Assembly (NCBI RefSeq): GCF_013450155.1
Contig: NZ_JACCKD010000001.1
Location: 62,001-126,000 of the forward strand
Direction of reading: 5' to 3'
Source of the DNA: Haloechinothrix aidingensis
Lineage (GTDB): Bacteria; Actinomycetota; Actinomycetes; Mycobacteriales; Pseudonocardiaceae
DNA: 64,000 nt
Position numbers and translations under genes: made by a program. Below, in pieces: positions 49,437 to 59,123 of this stretch. How positions within the stretch are numbered: the first letter of the stretch is position 1; each line of letters begins with the position of its first letter. The notes beneath the pieces are model-generated. The model did no database searches. It saw only the letters and a program-made list of their open reading frames with translations, and was not told the origin of the DNA.

Positions 49437-50882
49437 TCAGCGCAACCCCTGGTCGGCGGCCCAGCGGTAGAGTTCGGCGATGGCCTCGTCCCGGTCGAGG
49501 GGACCGCGGTCGAGCCGCACGTCCTTGAGGTGCTTCCAGGCCTTACCCACCATCGGGCCCGGCTCGATCCCCAGGAGCTCGATGATCTCGTTGCCGTCCA
49601 GGTCGGGCCGGACCTTCGCGAGGTCCTCCTCCGCGCGGATACGCGCGATCCGTTCCTCGAGGTCGTCATAGCTGCGCTGCAGCGCGGCGGCCTTGCGCTT
49701 GTTCCGCGTCGTGCAGTCGGCACGGACGAGCTTGTGCAGCCGCGGCAGCAGCTCTCCGGCGTCGGTGACGTACCGGCGCACCGCGGAGTCGGTCCATTCA
49801 CCCTTGCCGTAGCCGTGGAACCGCAGGTGCAGGAACACCAGCTGGGAAACGTCGGAAATGATCTCCTTGGAGTAGCGCAGCTTGCGCAGTCGCTTGCGGG
49901 CCATCCGCGCGCCGACGACCTCGTGGTGGTGAAAGCTCACCCCACCGCCCGGTTCGAACTTGCGGGTGGCCGGTTTGCCGATGTCGTGCAACAGCGCGGC
50001 CAGCCGCAACACCAGGTCCGGCTCGCTGACGGGCTCGTGCTTGCGCTCCAGCTCGACCGCTTGGTCGAGCACGGTCAGCGAATGCTGGTAGACGTCCTTG
50101 TGCTGGTGGTGCTCGTCGATCGCCAGCCGCATCCCGGGTACCTCCGGCAGCACGTACTCGGCGATGCCGGTATCCACCATCAGCTCGACACCCCGGCGGG
50201 GATGCTCGCCCGTCATCAGCTTGGACAGCTCCGCCTGCACGCGCTCGGCGCTGATCCGGTCGATCTGTCCGGCCATCTCCGTCATGGCATCCACGACGCG
50301 CTGCTGGGCGGTGAACCCCAGCTGGGCGGTGAACCGCGCGGCACGCAGCATCCGCAGCGGGTCGTCCGCGAACGACTCGTCGGGCGCCGCCGGAGTCTCC
50401 AGCACCCCCGTCGACAGGGCGCGCAGCCCACCGTGCGGGTCCACGAACGACTTGCTCACCAGGTCGATCGCCATCGCGTTCACGGTGAAGTCCCTGCGCA
50501 GCAGGTCGTCAGAGATGCTGTCGCCGAACACCACCTCCGGGTGTCGCCCGATCCTGTCGTAGCGGTCGGCACGGAACGTGGTGATCTCCATCTGGGTTCC
50601 ACGCCTGGTCAACGCCACGGTGCCGAACTCGACTCCGGTCTCCCAGATGGCATCGGCCCACCCCCGAACCAGCCGCAGCACCTGCTCCGGGCGAGCGTCC
50701 GTGGTGAAGTCCAGGTCGCCTGCCTCGTCGGAGAGCCTGCCCAGCATCGCGTCCCGGACGCTGCCACCGACCAGGTACAAACGGTGGCCCGCCTCGCTGA
50801 ACATCCTGGCGAGCTCGTCGGCGACCGGCGAGATCCGCAGTAACTCGATCACCGCGTTGCGCTTGGCGGAAGATTCGGACAC
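49437..50882 (-). CDS. pcnA: CCA tRNA nucleotidyltransferase
   Basis: This enzyme adds or repairs the 3' CCA end of tRNAs. The 481-residue protein has the class II nucleotidyltransferase motif YLVGGSVRDAMLG with catalytic Asp56 and Asp58 (GDLDFTT), the RRDFTVNAMA block, EDD-like FADDPLRMLRAARFTAQLGF and a C-terminal HD domain (LAALLHDIGKPATR). The gene order pcnA / Nudix / DUF6049 / murJ / sigM / trxBA / cwlM is as in mycobacteria (Rv3907c onward). The GTG start faces the Nudix gene. Confidence 0.96.
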   Translation of the reverse strand: MSESSAKRNAVIELLRISPVADELARMFSEAGHRLYLVGGSVRDAMLGRLSDEAGDLDFTTDARPEQVLRLVRGWADAIWETGVEFGTVALTRRGTQMEITTFRADRYDRIGRHPEVVFGDSISDDLLRRDFTVNAMAIDLVSKSFVDPHGGLRALSTGVLETPAAPDESFADDPLRMLRAARFTAQLGFTAQQRVVDAMTEMAGQIDRISAERVQAELSKLMTGEHPRRGVELMVDTGIAEYVLPEVPGMRLAIDEHHQHKDVYQHSLTVLDQAVELERKHEPVSEPDLVLRLAALLHDIGKPATRKFEPGGGVSFHHHEVVGARMARKRLRKLRYSKEIISDVSQLVFLHLRFHGYGKGEWTDSAVRRYVTDAGELLPRLHKLVRADCTTRNKRKAAALQRSYDDLEERIARIRAEEDLAKVRPDLDGNEIIELLGIEPGPMVGKAWKHLKDVRLDRGPLDRDEAIAELYRWAADQGLR

Positions 50883-51084
50883 AACTCATCAGAGTACCGG
50901 CGCGCTGCGCGTGGACGAGCGGTGGCCTGATCCGTGAGCCAGGCCATACACCGCCGTCTGAGCGGCCGGAATGCAGCGTGACCTGCGATCATACCGACGG
51001 GGGCCGGAGCGGCACCGCGCCGGGGAGCTTCCGCGGACGTCGCCGATACCGGACTTCTTCACGAGACGAGCACGGTACGTGCAC

Positions 51085-51096
51085 TAACATCGCATC
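51085..51096 (+). promoter_or_regulatory. -10 element of a leaderless Nudix transcript
   Basis: TAACAT (51085-51090) is 6 nt before the ATG at 51097 and no ribosome site is present, the typical arrangement for leaderless actinobacterial mRNA. Confidence 0.6.
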
Positions 51097-51597
51097 ATGC
51101 CTTCGTCTGCCGGTCACTCCGGCGCCGCCAGTCCCGGGCGCCGTCCCCGACGTCACCGGCGCCGTCGTATGACCACGGTGAACGAGACTTCGGCCGGTGG
51201 CCTCGTGGTGAACGGCGCGCGCACGCACGCCGTGCTGATCGGCAGACTGGACCGTAACGGCTCGCTGCTGTGGTCGCTACCGAAAGGCCACATCGAGGAA
51301 GGCGAGTCGCGGGAACAAACCGCCGTGCGCGAGGTGAAGGAGGAGACCGGTATTTCGGCACGCGTGCTGGATTCGCTCGGTACGATCGATTACTGGTTCG
51401 TCGCCGACGGCAGACGCGTGCACAAGACGGTGCACCACTTCCTCCTCGAGGCCACCGGCGGTGAGTTGTCCACAGCCGATACCGAGGTGACCGAGGTCGC
51501 CTGGGTAGCGTTTGCCGAACTCGCCGATGTTCTGGCCTATGCCGACGAGCGCAAGCTCGCGGCCAAAGCCCGGGAGGCATTGGCGGGCAGAGACTAG
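51097..51597 (+). CDS. Nudix hydrolase (MutT4-like)
   Basis: This Nudix hydrolase has 166 residues and cleaves a nucleoside diphosphate linked to another group. The Nudix box is [23 protein letters not shown] at residues 64-86 (key residues G64, E69, R78, E79, E82 and E83), matching G-x5-E-x7-REUxEExGU. An Arg/Ser-rich leader of 24 residues precedes [13 protein letters not shown]; the ATG at 51169 is an alternative start. The position after pcnA and divergent from it matches mutT4 (Rv3908). The substrate is not certain. Confidence 0.92.
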   Translation: MPSSAGHSGAASPGRRPRRHRRRRMTTVNETSAGGLVVNGARTHAVLIGRLDRNGSLLWSLPKGHIEEGESREQTAVREVKEETGISARVLDSLGTIDYWFVADGRRVHKTVHHFLLEATGGELSTADTEVTEVAWVAFAELADVLAYADERKLAAKAREALAGRD

Positions 51598-51710
51598 AGG
51601 TACCCGCCCGGAGGGCTACGCACGCCTCGGCGCGCGGGGTTCGCCTGCGGGCGGCTCGCGAGCGGCAAGGAACAGGTGACAGGCTACGTCCGGTGACCTG
51701 ACTGAGGTGA

Positions 51711-53954
51711 ATGGCCCGACTGATGAACAAGCCCGCAGGCAACGAGGTCTACTCCGTGCGTTCAACCGGCCGGCACCGTGCGGCAGCGCTACTGCTGGCG
51801 GCAGGATTCCTGCTCGCCCAGGCCCTGTTCGGCCCGGCGGCGTCCACGGCTCAGCCGCTGCACGTCGAGCAGGAACGCCTCGCGCTGGACGTCGAGCATG
51901 TCGCTCCTCGTGTCGTCACCGCCGACAGCGAGACGCTGACGATCACCGCAACGCTGACCAATATCGGGGACCGGATGATCAACGACCTGCGGGTGCGCGT
52001 CCAGCTGGGCGTCCAGCAGCGCGAGGTCGAGGACGTGCGCACGGCGATCAAGGGCGGGGCCCGAACCGACGCGCAGGCCAGCCCGTTCGAGGAGGTCGCC
52101 GCGCGGCTCGAGCCGGGGGAGAGCACACCGGTGACGGTGTCCGTGCCGATCGGCCCGGAGGGCACGGCCGAGCCGGGCGCGCTCGACCTCGGCGAGGAAG
52201 GCGTCTACCCGCTGCTGGTCAACGTCAACGGGCAACCGGAATACGGCGGGCCTGCCCGACTGGCGGCCTTCAGCATGGTGCTTCCGGTGCTGGACCCCCC
52301 TGGTGGCGAGACGACCGAACGCGCGGGCCGGGCACGGCCGGTGTCCATGCTGTGGCCGATCGCGGCCCCCACCTCGGTCGTTGACCAGTCGCTGGACAAC
52401 GAGCTGGTGCTGGCCGACGACGGGCTCGCGGAATCCGTCAGCTCCGGGGGACGGTTGCACGACCTGGTCAGCGCCGCTCCCGGCGCCGGAGGCGATCCCG
52501 ACCTCTCCCGCTCGGTGTGCTTCGCCATCGACCCCGAACTCGTGGCCGTGGCCGACGCGATGACGGAGGGCTACCGGGTCGGTGACGACCCGGGCGACAC
52601 CGTCGCCGGGAGGGGCGCCGAGGATGCCGAGCAGTGGCTGGAGGACCTGCGCGACCTGGTCGAGGACCGCTGTGTGGTTCCCATGCCGTACGGCAATTCC
52701 GATCCCACCGTGCTCGCGGGCCCGCTACCCGAGCTGGCGCAGGCGGCGCTGGACAACTCCGACATCCTCGAGGAGCATCTCGGCACCCCCGTCCGGGCGG
52801 AAGCCTTCTGGCCGGACGGCGCGGTCACCGGGGACACGCTCCGCGCCCTCGACGAAGCCGGCACCACGACCGTCTTCGCGGGCCGATCGGACGTGAACGC
52901 CTCGGGCGAGTTCGACGGCCCCACCACGCTGAGCGCCTCCGAGGGCGTGGACCCCGAGTTGCGTGCCATCCCCACCGACGACCTGACCGCGCTCGGCTTC
53001 ACCGAGCAGGAGCCGACCCACCAGGGACCGTTCACGATCAGGACCGCTCAGGGGCGGCCCGAGACAGCCGCGCAGAACGCCCTGGCCGCGCTGGTGTTCC
53101 GCACCCTCCCCGGCGAACGCGGTGGCGCCGAGCCGCTCGTTCTCGCCCCTCCCCGGACCTGGCAGCCGAGTGCCGCCGAGCTGGGCAGGTTGAGGGACGC
53201 GCTCGACCTCCTCGTCGAGCGGGGGATGGTCTCCCCGGAACCGATGTCGGACGTGCTGGAGGCGGACGCCAGCGGGCACGCCCGTCCCGCGGCCGCCACG
53301 TCGGGCCTGGCCACCTACCTGCCGGTCGGGCTCGTGCAAGAGATCAACAACCTCGCGTCGGTGATCAACGACCTGGACGCGGCCATGTCCGTGGACACCC
53401 CGACGCAGGTGGCACCCAGCGAGCTGCTCCGGCCGCTACGCAGCGGCCTGCTCCGCGCCACGTCGGCTCGCGCGCAGGAGGACCCGGCCCAGGCCGAGCG
53501 TGCCGTCGCGAAGGTCTCCACCGAGCTCGACCGCCTCCGCGACATGGTCCGGGTGGAGAACCCCGGGCGGACGATCTCCATGGCTTCGGAGACCTCGCCG
53601 CTGCCGGTGGTGGTGCGCAACGAGCTACCGGTCGAGGTGACTGTGCGTATCGGTCTGCACAACACCATCGGGGTGCGACCGGAGCCGGTGTCCGACCTCA
53701 CCATGCCCGCCAACACGTCCTACACCCAGCAGATTCCCGCGACGGCGCTGCGGGCCGGACGGTTCAGCGTGGATGTCACGCTGAGCACACCCGGCGGCAC
53801 TGACCTGGGTGAACCCGCGCGACTGGAGCTGGCGTCCACTCAGTACGGCGCGATCACCGTTATCGTGACTGCAACCGCGGCCGGTGCACTGCTGCTGCTG
53901 GCCGGGCATCGCATCTACCGCAGGGTGCGGTCCGGCGACACCAACAGCGACTGA
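51711..53954 (+). CDS. DUF6049 exported membrane protein (Rv3909-like)
   Basis: This is a conserved actinobacterial protein of 747 residues of unknown function that always precedes murJ. It has a signal sequence (about 20-48, ending AASTAQP), a large extracellular part with an Ig-like start (LTITATLTNIGDRMINDLRVRVQLG, in part), a central region with RSVCFAIDPELVAVADAMTEGY and WPDGAVTGDTLRALDEAG resembling glycoside-hydrolase-like folds, and one C-terminal span (YGAITVIVTATAAGALLLLAG, shortened) before a basic end. Its place suggests a role in peptidoglycan precursor export. The ATG at 51711 is very close to GAGGTG; an ATG at 51723 may be used. Confidence 0.85.
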   Translation: MARLMNKPAGNEVYSVRSTGRHRAAALLLAAGFLLAQALFGPAASTAQPLHVEQERLALDVEHVAPRVVTADSETLTITATLTNIGDRMINDLRVRVQLGVQQREVEDVRTAIKGGARTDAQASPFEEVAARLEPGESTPVTVSVPIGPEGTAEPGALDLGEEGVYPLLVNVNGQPEYGGPARLAAFSMVLPVLDPPGGETTERAGRARPVSMLWPIAAPTSVVDQSLDNELVLADDGLAESVSSGGRLHDLVSAAPGAGGDPDLSRSVCFAIDPELVAVADAMTEGYRVGDDPGDTVAGRGAEDAEQWLEDLRDLVEDRCVVPMPYGNSDPTVLAGPLPELAQAALDNSDILEEHLGTPVRAEAFWPDGAVTGDTLRALDEAGTTTVFAGRSDVNASGEFDGPTTLSASEGVDPELRAIPTDDLTALGFTEQEPTHQGPFTIRTAQGRPETAAQNALAALVFRTLPGERGGAEPLVLAPPRTWQPSAAELGRLRDALDLLVERGMVSPEPMSDVLEADASGHARPAAATSGLATYLPVGLVQEINNLASVINDLDAAMSVDTPTQVAPSELLRPLRSGLLRATSARAQEDPAQAERAVAKVSTELDRLRDMVRVENPGRTISMASETSPLPVVVRNELPVEVTVRIGLHNTIGVRPEPVSDLTMPANTSYTQQIPATALRAGRFSVDVTLSTPGGTDLGEPARLELASTQYGAITVIVTATAAGALLLLAGHRIYRRVRSGDTNSD

Positions 53955-54012
53955 GCCGAGACACCGGCCCGCGCGACGACGTTGCACGGTATGGCAGGGG
54001 ATTGGGCACGCG

Positions 54013-55893
54013 TTGAGCAACCAGACGCCGGAGCGAGGTAGCGGGCACCGTGGCCCGGGACGACCACGGTCCGATCGAGGCGGCGGGCGAGCTCCGTACG
54101 CGCATCCCGGCCAGGCTCCCCTGTGGCCGACGGCCGACCCGGATGCCCTGCGGCCCTACGACGAGCTCACCCGGATGCTGCCGCGGGTCGCCCCACCCGG
54201 CCCGCCGGGCCGGGGCGATGCCGCTGCCGAACAGCCATCCCCGGGCGCGGGCGAAGCGCCCGGCGACGCGGACCGCTGGGAGACCCCCGACCAGGCCGAG
54301 CCACCGTCCCTCGCGCGCTCCGCGGGCACCATCGCGATCGCTTCGCTGATCAGCAGGATCACCGGGTTCGCGTGGAAGGTCATGCTGGTCTGGGTACTCG
54401 GCATCGGCGTGGCCAACGACTCCTTCAACGTCGCGAACACGCTGCCCAATATCGTCTACGAGCTGCTGCTGGGTGGGGTGCTGGCCAGCATCGTGGTCCC
54501 GCTGCTCGTGCGCTCCCAGGACGACCCGGATGGCGGCCTGGCCTACACGCAGCGGCTGCTCACCGTGGCGCTGACCACGCTCGCCGCCGCCACGGTGATC
54601 GCAGTGGTCACCGCACCGGCGTTCACCGCCATCTACGTCGACTCCTCCACGGATCGGGCCAACTCCGAACTGACCACCGCGTTCGCCTACCTGCTGCTGC
54701 CGCAGGTCTTCTTCTACGGTGTCTTCGCCCTGCTGATGGCGATCCTCAACGCGCGGAACGTCTTCGGCCCACCCGCGTGGGCACCGGTGGTCAACAACCT
54801 CGTCATCATGACCACGATCGGGGTGTACGCCCTGGTCCCGGGCCAGATCTCGCTGGATCCCGTGAGCATGGGCGACGCCAAGATCCTCACCCTCGGTGTC
54901 GGTGTCACGATCGGCATCGTGGCCCAGGCCGCGATGCTGCTGCCCCCGCTGCTGCGCAGCGGCTTCCGGTTCCGCTGGCGGTGGGGCATCGACGAGCGGA
55001 TGAAGGAGTTCGGCACGCTCGCCGCCTGGATCGTCGGCTACGTGCTGGTCAGCCAGCTCGGCTACATCGTGACCACCCGTGTGCTCACCGCGGGTGCGCC
55101 CGGCGGGATGACGGCGTACTACAACGCCTGGCTGCTGTTCCAGTTGCCGTACGGCGTGCTCGGCGTCTCGCTGCTGACCGCGATCATGCCGCGGATGAGC
55201 CGGGCCGCGGCCGACGGGGACGACCACGGCCTGATCGGGCACCTCTCGTACGCCTCCCGCATCTCCACCGTCACGCTGCTGCCCATCGCCGCGGTCATGA
55301 CCGTGGTCGGGTCCTCGGCGGGGATCGCGCTGTACTCGATCGGCCAGGGCGCGGAGGGCGCGGGCGCCGAGCGGCTCGGCCAGGCCTTGGCGATCTCGGC
55401 GTTCGGACTGCTGCCCTACGCCCTTGTGATGCTGCAGCTCCGGGTGTTCTACGCGCTCAAGGACGCACGCACCCCCACGCTGATCATGCTGGTGATGACG
55501 GCTGTGAAGGTCCCGCTGCTGTACCTGTGCCCCGTGCTGCTGGCGCCGCACCAGATCGTGCTCGGTGCGATGCTGGTCAACTCGCTGACCTTCGTGGTCG
55601 GCGCGTTCCTCGGCCAGGTGTGGCTGTGGGCCAGGCTGGGTAACCTGCGCAGCCGACGAGTACTCGGAGTGATCATCTTCACGGTGGCCGCCTGCGCACT
55701 CGGAGTCGTCGCGGCGGTGGGAGCCGGCATGCTCGTGCCGGGCACGTTGCCGGAGATCGTCGAAGCGTGGATCAGCTTGTTGGTCCAGTCGATCGTCGGT
55801 CTCGGGGTGTCCTTCGGCGCGCTGGCCGCTCTCGGCCTCGAGGAGCTCAAACCGGTCACGTCCCGAGTCAGCGCCCTCGTCCGGCGCGGATGA
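54013..55893 (+). CDS. murJ: Lipid II flippase MurJ (MviN)
   Basis: MurJ flips lipid II across the membrane for peptidoglycan synthesis. The protein of about 626 residues has a Pro-rich cytoplasmic N-terminus (about 100 residues) and then 14 or more spans. Family segments seen: ARSAGTIAIASLISRITGF, PNIVYELLLGGVLASIVVPLLV, PYGVLGVSLLTAIMPRMSR and RVFYALKDARTPT. In mycobacteria MviN is fused to a pseudokinase domain of about 600 residues; here the protein ends after the spans and the pseudokinase is a separate gene 57 bp downstream. The TTG at 54013 has AGGGG 12 nt upstream; no in-frame ATG or GTG is nearer, so the start is uncertain. Confidence 0.9.
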   Translation: MSNQTPERGSGHRGPGRPRSDRGGGRAPYAHPGQAPLWPTADPDALRPYDELTRMLPRVAPPGPPGRGDAAAEQPSPGAGEAPGDADRWETPDQAEPPSLARSAGTIAIASLISRITGFAWKVMLVWVLGIGVANDSFNVANTLPNIVYELLLGGVLASIVVPLLVRSQDDPDGGLAYTQRLLTVALTTLAAATVIAVVTAPAFTAIYVDSSTDRANSELTTAFAYLLLPQVFFYGVFALLMAILNARNVFGPPAWAPVVNNLVIMTTIGVYALVPGQISLDPVSMGDAKILTLGVGVTIGIVAQAAMLLPPLLRSGFRFRWRWGIDERMKEFGTLAAWIVGYVLVSQLGYIVTTRVLTAGAPGGMTAYYNAWLLFQLPYGVLGVSLLTAIMPRMSRAAADGDDHGLIGHLSYASRISTVTLLPIAAVMTVVGSSAGIALYSIGQGAEGAGAERLGQALAISAFGLLPYALVMLQLRVFYALKDARTPTLIMLVMTAVKVPLLYLCPVLLAPHQIVLGAMLVNSLTFVVGAFLGQVWLWARLGNLRSRRVLGVIIFTVAACALGVVAAVGAGMLVPGTLPEIVEAWISLLVQSIVGLGVSFGALAALGLEELKPVTSRVSALVRRG

Positions 55894-55950
55894 CCGCCAC
55901 ACGGAACGTGACCTCGAACTCGGGTGTCGCGTTGAGCCGGAACTCACGGT

Positions 55951-57618
55951 ATGACTGACGTACGCTCGGAAGGGGACAGCGTTGGAGGTCGCGAGATTGC
56001 GGTGAACGACGGGCGAAGCGAGCACGGTGGCGTGCCGAGAACAAGTATCAGGGCGAGCAGAGGCGCCCTCGCACCGGGCGGTGTCGTCGGTGACGGTCGT
56101 TATCGCCTGCTCGCGCAGCTGGGTGTGGACGAGCGCGTGGGTGCGCACCTGTGGAGGGCCCGGGACGGTCAGCTCCGCAGGGACGTCGCACTCACCGTTC
56201 TCGTCGGTGACCCGGCCGATGTCACGGCCGCGCGCGGGGCACAGCGCACCCTCGAACGCGCCGCGCACGCCTCGCAGTTCGGCCACAGGAACGTGGCACG
56301 CGTCCTCGACGTGCTCAGCCTCGGCGACGGGATCGCCTCCACCGAAGGTCTGCTGGGGATCGTGGTCGCCGAGTGGACCAAGGGAACCGATCTTGTCGAT
56401 ATGATCGGTGACGGTCCGGTCGCGCCCGCCACGGCCTGCCGCATGCTCGAACCGCTCGCCGAGGCCGTGGACCGCGCGCACAACCAGGGACTCGTCCTGG
56501 GGATAGACCACCCGCAGCGAGTCAGGCGGTCGCCGGACGGCACCGTCCGGCTGGTGTTTCCCGGACCGCTGCCGAACGGGACGCTGCGCGACGACGTCAA
56601 GGCACTCGGCGCTTACCTCTACCTGCTGCTGACCGGGTACTGGCCGCTCGAACACGGTCCCGCGGCCATACCGGCCGCACCGACCGGCAAGGACGGTGCG
56701 CTGCAGCCCCCGCAGAGCCTCCGGCCGGAGGTTCCGAAGGAGCTGTCCGCACTCGCGGCCCGCACCGTCGAGGACAGCGGTGGCGGGGGCGTGCGCACCA
56801 GCGCGGCCTTCCTGCGCGTGCTCAGCCAGATCGCGCAGGATGAGGAACACAAGGCATACCTGCGGCGTACAGGAGCCGAGACGGAGCAACCCGGCTACAC
56901 CGAGGCCGACGGCACCGTCTGGACCACCCGCCGCCCCGTGACCGACGCGGGCCAGCGCAAGAAGCTGGCTTTCGGCGCGACGGTGCTCGTGGTCGCCGCG
57001 GTCGGGATCATCGCATGGATCGGCCTGTCGTTGATCAGCTTCTTCAGCGACGAGGACGCGGCCATCGGCCCGGACTTCAACGTGGCCGAGACGACGCAAC
57101 AGGACGACGAGGACGAGGACTCCGACGAGACGGGGGAGGGAAACGCGGGCAGTGGTCAGGAACCGCCCGAGCCCTCGCTCGTGGAGATCGACCCCGGACA
57201 CGTCCAGGGATACAACCCGAAGGGGACGGGAGACCACCCGGACCGCGCACCGAACGCCATCGACGGAAACCCGGACACGTCCTGGGTGACATCGCAGTAC
57301 AAGCAGCAGCTGCCGGCGTTGAAACCGGGAACCGGGCTGTCACTGACCTTCGAGGAGCCGGTCGAGCTGCACAAGGTCGACGTGCTCAGCGAGAGCACCG
57401 GTACCGAGATCGAGGTCCGTACCGCGGATCACCCGAACTCGTACCTGGACAGCACAGAGGTCCTCGGGTCGGGAGAGGTCACCGAACGCGAGACGGGGAT
57501 CGAGCTCGACGAGCCCACCACGGTGACCTACGTGATGATCTGGATCACCAAGCTCGGCGGTCCCGACGGCGCGTTCGAGTCCGAGATCAACGAGCTCACC
57601 TTCTACACCTCCGAGTAG
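55951..57618 (+). CDS. Membrane pseudokinase, the detached partner of MurJ
   Basis: This is a protein of 555 residues matching the C-terminal half of mycobacterial MviN. It has a kinase-like domain (about 45-310, starting GDGRYRLLAQLGVDERVGAHLWRARD, in part), one membrane span (about 338-364), an acidic linker and an extracellular discoidin-like domain (about 415-555, NAIDGNPDTSWVTSQY, then TEIEVRTA). Kinase residues are missing: the VAIK Lys is replaced (DVALTVL), the HRD-N loop reads GLVLGIDHPQRV and the DFG is RLVFPG, so it cannot transfer phosphate. In M. tuberculosis the equivalent domain is phosphorylated by PknB and then binds FhaA. Start ambiguity: ATG 55951 or GTG 56002 (with GGAGGT upstream). 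Confidence 0.88.
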   Translation: MTDVRSEGDSVGGREIAVNDGRSEHGGVPRTSIRASRGALAPGGVVGDGRYRLLAQLGVDERVGAHLWRARDGQLRRDVALTVLVGDPADVTAARGAQRTLERAAHASQFGHRNVARVLDVLSLGDGIASTEGLLGIVVAEWTKGTDLVDMIGDGPVAPATACRMLEPLAEAVDRAHNQGLVLGIDHPQRVRRSPDGTVRLVFPGPLPNGTLRDDVKALGAYLYLLLTGYWPLEHGPAAIPAAPTGKDGALQPPQSLRPEVPKELSALAARTVEDSGGGGVRTSAAFLRVLSQIAQDEEHKAYLRRTGAETEQPGYTEADGTVWTTRRPVTDAGQRKKLAFGATVLVVAAVGIIAWIGLSLISFFSDEDAAIGPDFNVAETTQQDDEDEDSDETGEGNAGSGQEPPEPSLVEIDPGHVQGYNPKGTGDHPDRAPNAIDGNPDTSWVTSQYKQQLPALKPGTGLSLTFEEPVELHKVDVLSESTGTEIEVRTADHPNSYLDSTEVLGSGEVTERETGIELDEPTTVTYVMIWITKLGGPDGAFESEINELTFYTSE

Positions 57619-57675
57619 GCCGCGAACCGCTGGCACGGCCATGCCGGCTGGCACGGCGCTAGTAAGCTCCGTCGG

Positions 57676-58335
57676 GTGACCGTCGCAGCTACTGACGCAG
57701 ATCTGATCGCTGCCCACGCGCGGGGAGACCCGAACGCATTCGGCGAGATCGTCCTCAGGCACCGGGACCGGATGTGGGCGGTGGCGCTGCGCACGATGCG
57801 CAACCACGAAGAGGCCGCGGACGCGCTGCAGGATGCCTTCGTCTCCGCGTACAGGGCAGCGGCCAACTTCCGCGCGGAGTCGCAGGTCAGCACCTGGCTG
57901 CACCGGATCGTGGTGAACGCGTGCCTGGACCGCATCCGCAAGCAGCAGGCGCGCCCGACCGTTCCGCTTCCCGAGACCGACGAGTACCGCGAGCCCGCCG
58001 CTCCCGGCGACTCCATGGCGCAGCGCGAGACCAACCTGATCATCGCCGACGCGCTTCGCGAACTCCCCGAGGATCAGCGCGTGCCGATCGTGCTCGTGGA
58101 TGTCGAGGGCTACTCGGTCGCCGAGACGGCCGAGATGCTCGGCATCGCCGATGGCACGGTGAAGAGCCGGTGTGCGCGGGGCCGGGCGAAGCTGGCGCAC
58201 CTTCTCGGGCATCTACGGAACCCGGATGCGAATGCAAACGTCCCAGCTTCAGGCGGCACGGCGGATGCCGAACGACCTTCGCACCCGAGCGAGCAGGTGC
58301 ACCCGACGCCGCCACGCCGAACGGAGGGACGATGA
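57676..58335 (+). CDS. sigM: ECF sigma factor SigM
   Basis: This 219-residue alternative sigma factor has region 2 with AFGEIVLRHRDRMWAVALRTM and AADALQDAFVSAYRAA, and region 4 with LPEDQRVPIVLVDVEGYSVAETAEMLGIADGTVKSR (parts VPIVLVDVEGYSV, GIADGTVKSRCARGRAKL). A Pro-rich C-terminal tail of 35 residues follows. It lies after the MurJ unit as in mycobacteria (Rv3911). The stop overlaps the anti-sigma start (ATGA). The GTG start has no ribosome site, so the gene may be leaderless. Confidence 0.94.
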   Translation: MTVAATDADLIAAHARGDPNAFGEIVLRHRDRMWAVALRTMRNHEEAADALQDAFVSAYRAAANFRAESQVSTWLHRIVVNACLDRIRKQQARPTVPLPETDEYREPAAPGDSMAQRETNLIIADALRELPEDQRVPIVLVDVEGYSVAETAEMLGIADGTVKSRCARGRAKLAHLLGHLRNPDANANVPASGGTADAERPSHPSEQVHPTPPRRTEGR

Positions 58336-59084
58336 GTGACACGCGGAGGGGGGCGGACAGTGCGTGGGGAGGGCCGTGGTCCGTCGACCTGCTCGCCGAT
58401 CTGCATGCCGGCGTACTCGACGAGGGCGAGGCCGCCGGGTTGTGGGAGCGGGTACGTCATGACAGCGAGGCGATGGACGTCCTCCGGTCGCTGGAGGCCA
58501 CCACGGACGACCTCGCGCATTTCGGAGCCCAGCGCCCCAAGTCGGTACCGCCCGAGGTCGCCGCACGCATCGACGCCGCACTCGCGCACGAGGGCGCGGT
58601 GGCTCCCCCGGCTCCCGTCGTGGATCTGTCCGCTGCCCGCGCCAAGCGAAACAAGCTACTCGGGTGGGCAGGCGGACTGGCCACGACAGCGGCGGCGGCG
58701 ATCGCCGCGCTGGCCATCCTCATGCCGGAGCAGACCACGACCGGCACCCCCATCGCCTCCGACACCGTGCAGGGCACGGACCGTCCCCCGGTCACGCTGC
58801 ACGCGGAACGGCCGGAACTCGCCCTGGACAACACCTTCGGTATGTGGGATTACGGGCCGCTGGAGGATCGCGTCACGCTCGACGCGTGCCTCGAGGAGAA
58901 CGGCATCGACCCCGATGTCCGACCGGCAGGGGTACGGCAAGGCACGGTCGACGGCGAGCAGGCCGTTCTCGTGGTCCTGACCACCGGGAACGTCGCGGAG
59001 TACCGGCTGCTGGCGCTCGCGCCGACCTGCGGTCAGAACGGCACAGGGCTGCTCTACGACGAGGTGATCGGCGGCACCGGCTGA
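58332..59084 (+). CDS. Anti-sigma factor partner of SigM (RsmA-like)
   Basis: This is a membrane protein of about 250 residues with a cytoplasmic sigma-binding part (about 1-105, WSVDLLADLHAGVLDEGEAAGLW), one span (about 109-131) and an extracellular domain with two Cys (LDACLEENG and PTCGQNG) that could form a disulfide. It has no HxxxCxxC zinc motif, so sensing is not by the ZAS mechanism. It corresponds to Rv3912 in order. Overlap with sigM implies equal synthesis. Confidence 0.9.
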   Translation: MSDTRRGADSAWGGPWSVDLLADLHAGVLDEGEAAGLWERVRHDSEAMDVLRSLEATTDDLAHFGAQRPKSVPPEVAARIDAALAHEGAVAPPAPVVDLSAARAKRNKLLGWAGGLATTAAAAIAALAILMPEQTTTGTPIASDTVQGTDRPPVTLHAERPELALDNTFGMWDYGPLEDRVTLDACLEENGIDPDVRPAGVRQGTVDGEQAVLVVLTTGNVAEYRLLALAPTCGQNGTGLLYDEVIGGTG

Positions 59085-59123
59085 ATCGGTACGGTCGCGG
59101 AAGCCGGGCATGACGCACGCCAC

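Noticed and set aside
53860..57237. Frame of 1125 codons on the minus strand opposite murJ and the pseudokinase gene
   Set aside because: The translation is Arg/Asp/Gln-rich with no family features, while both plus-strand genes are clear.
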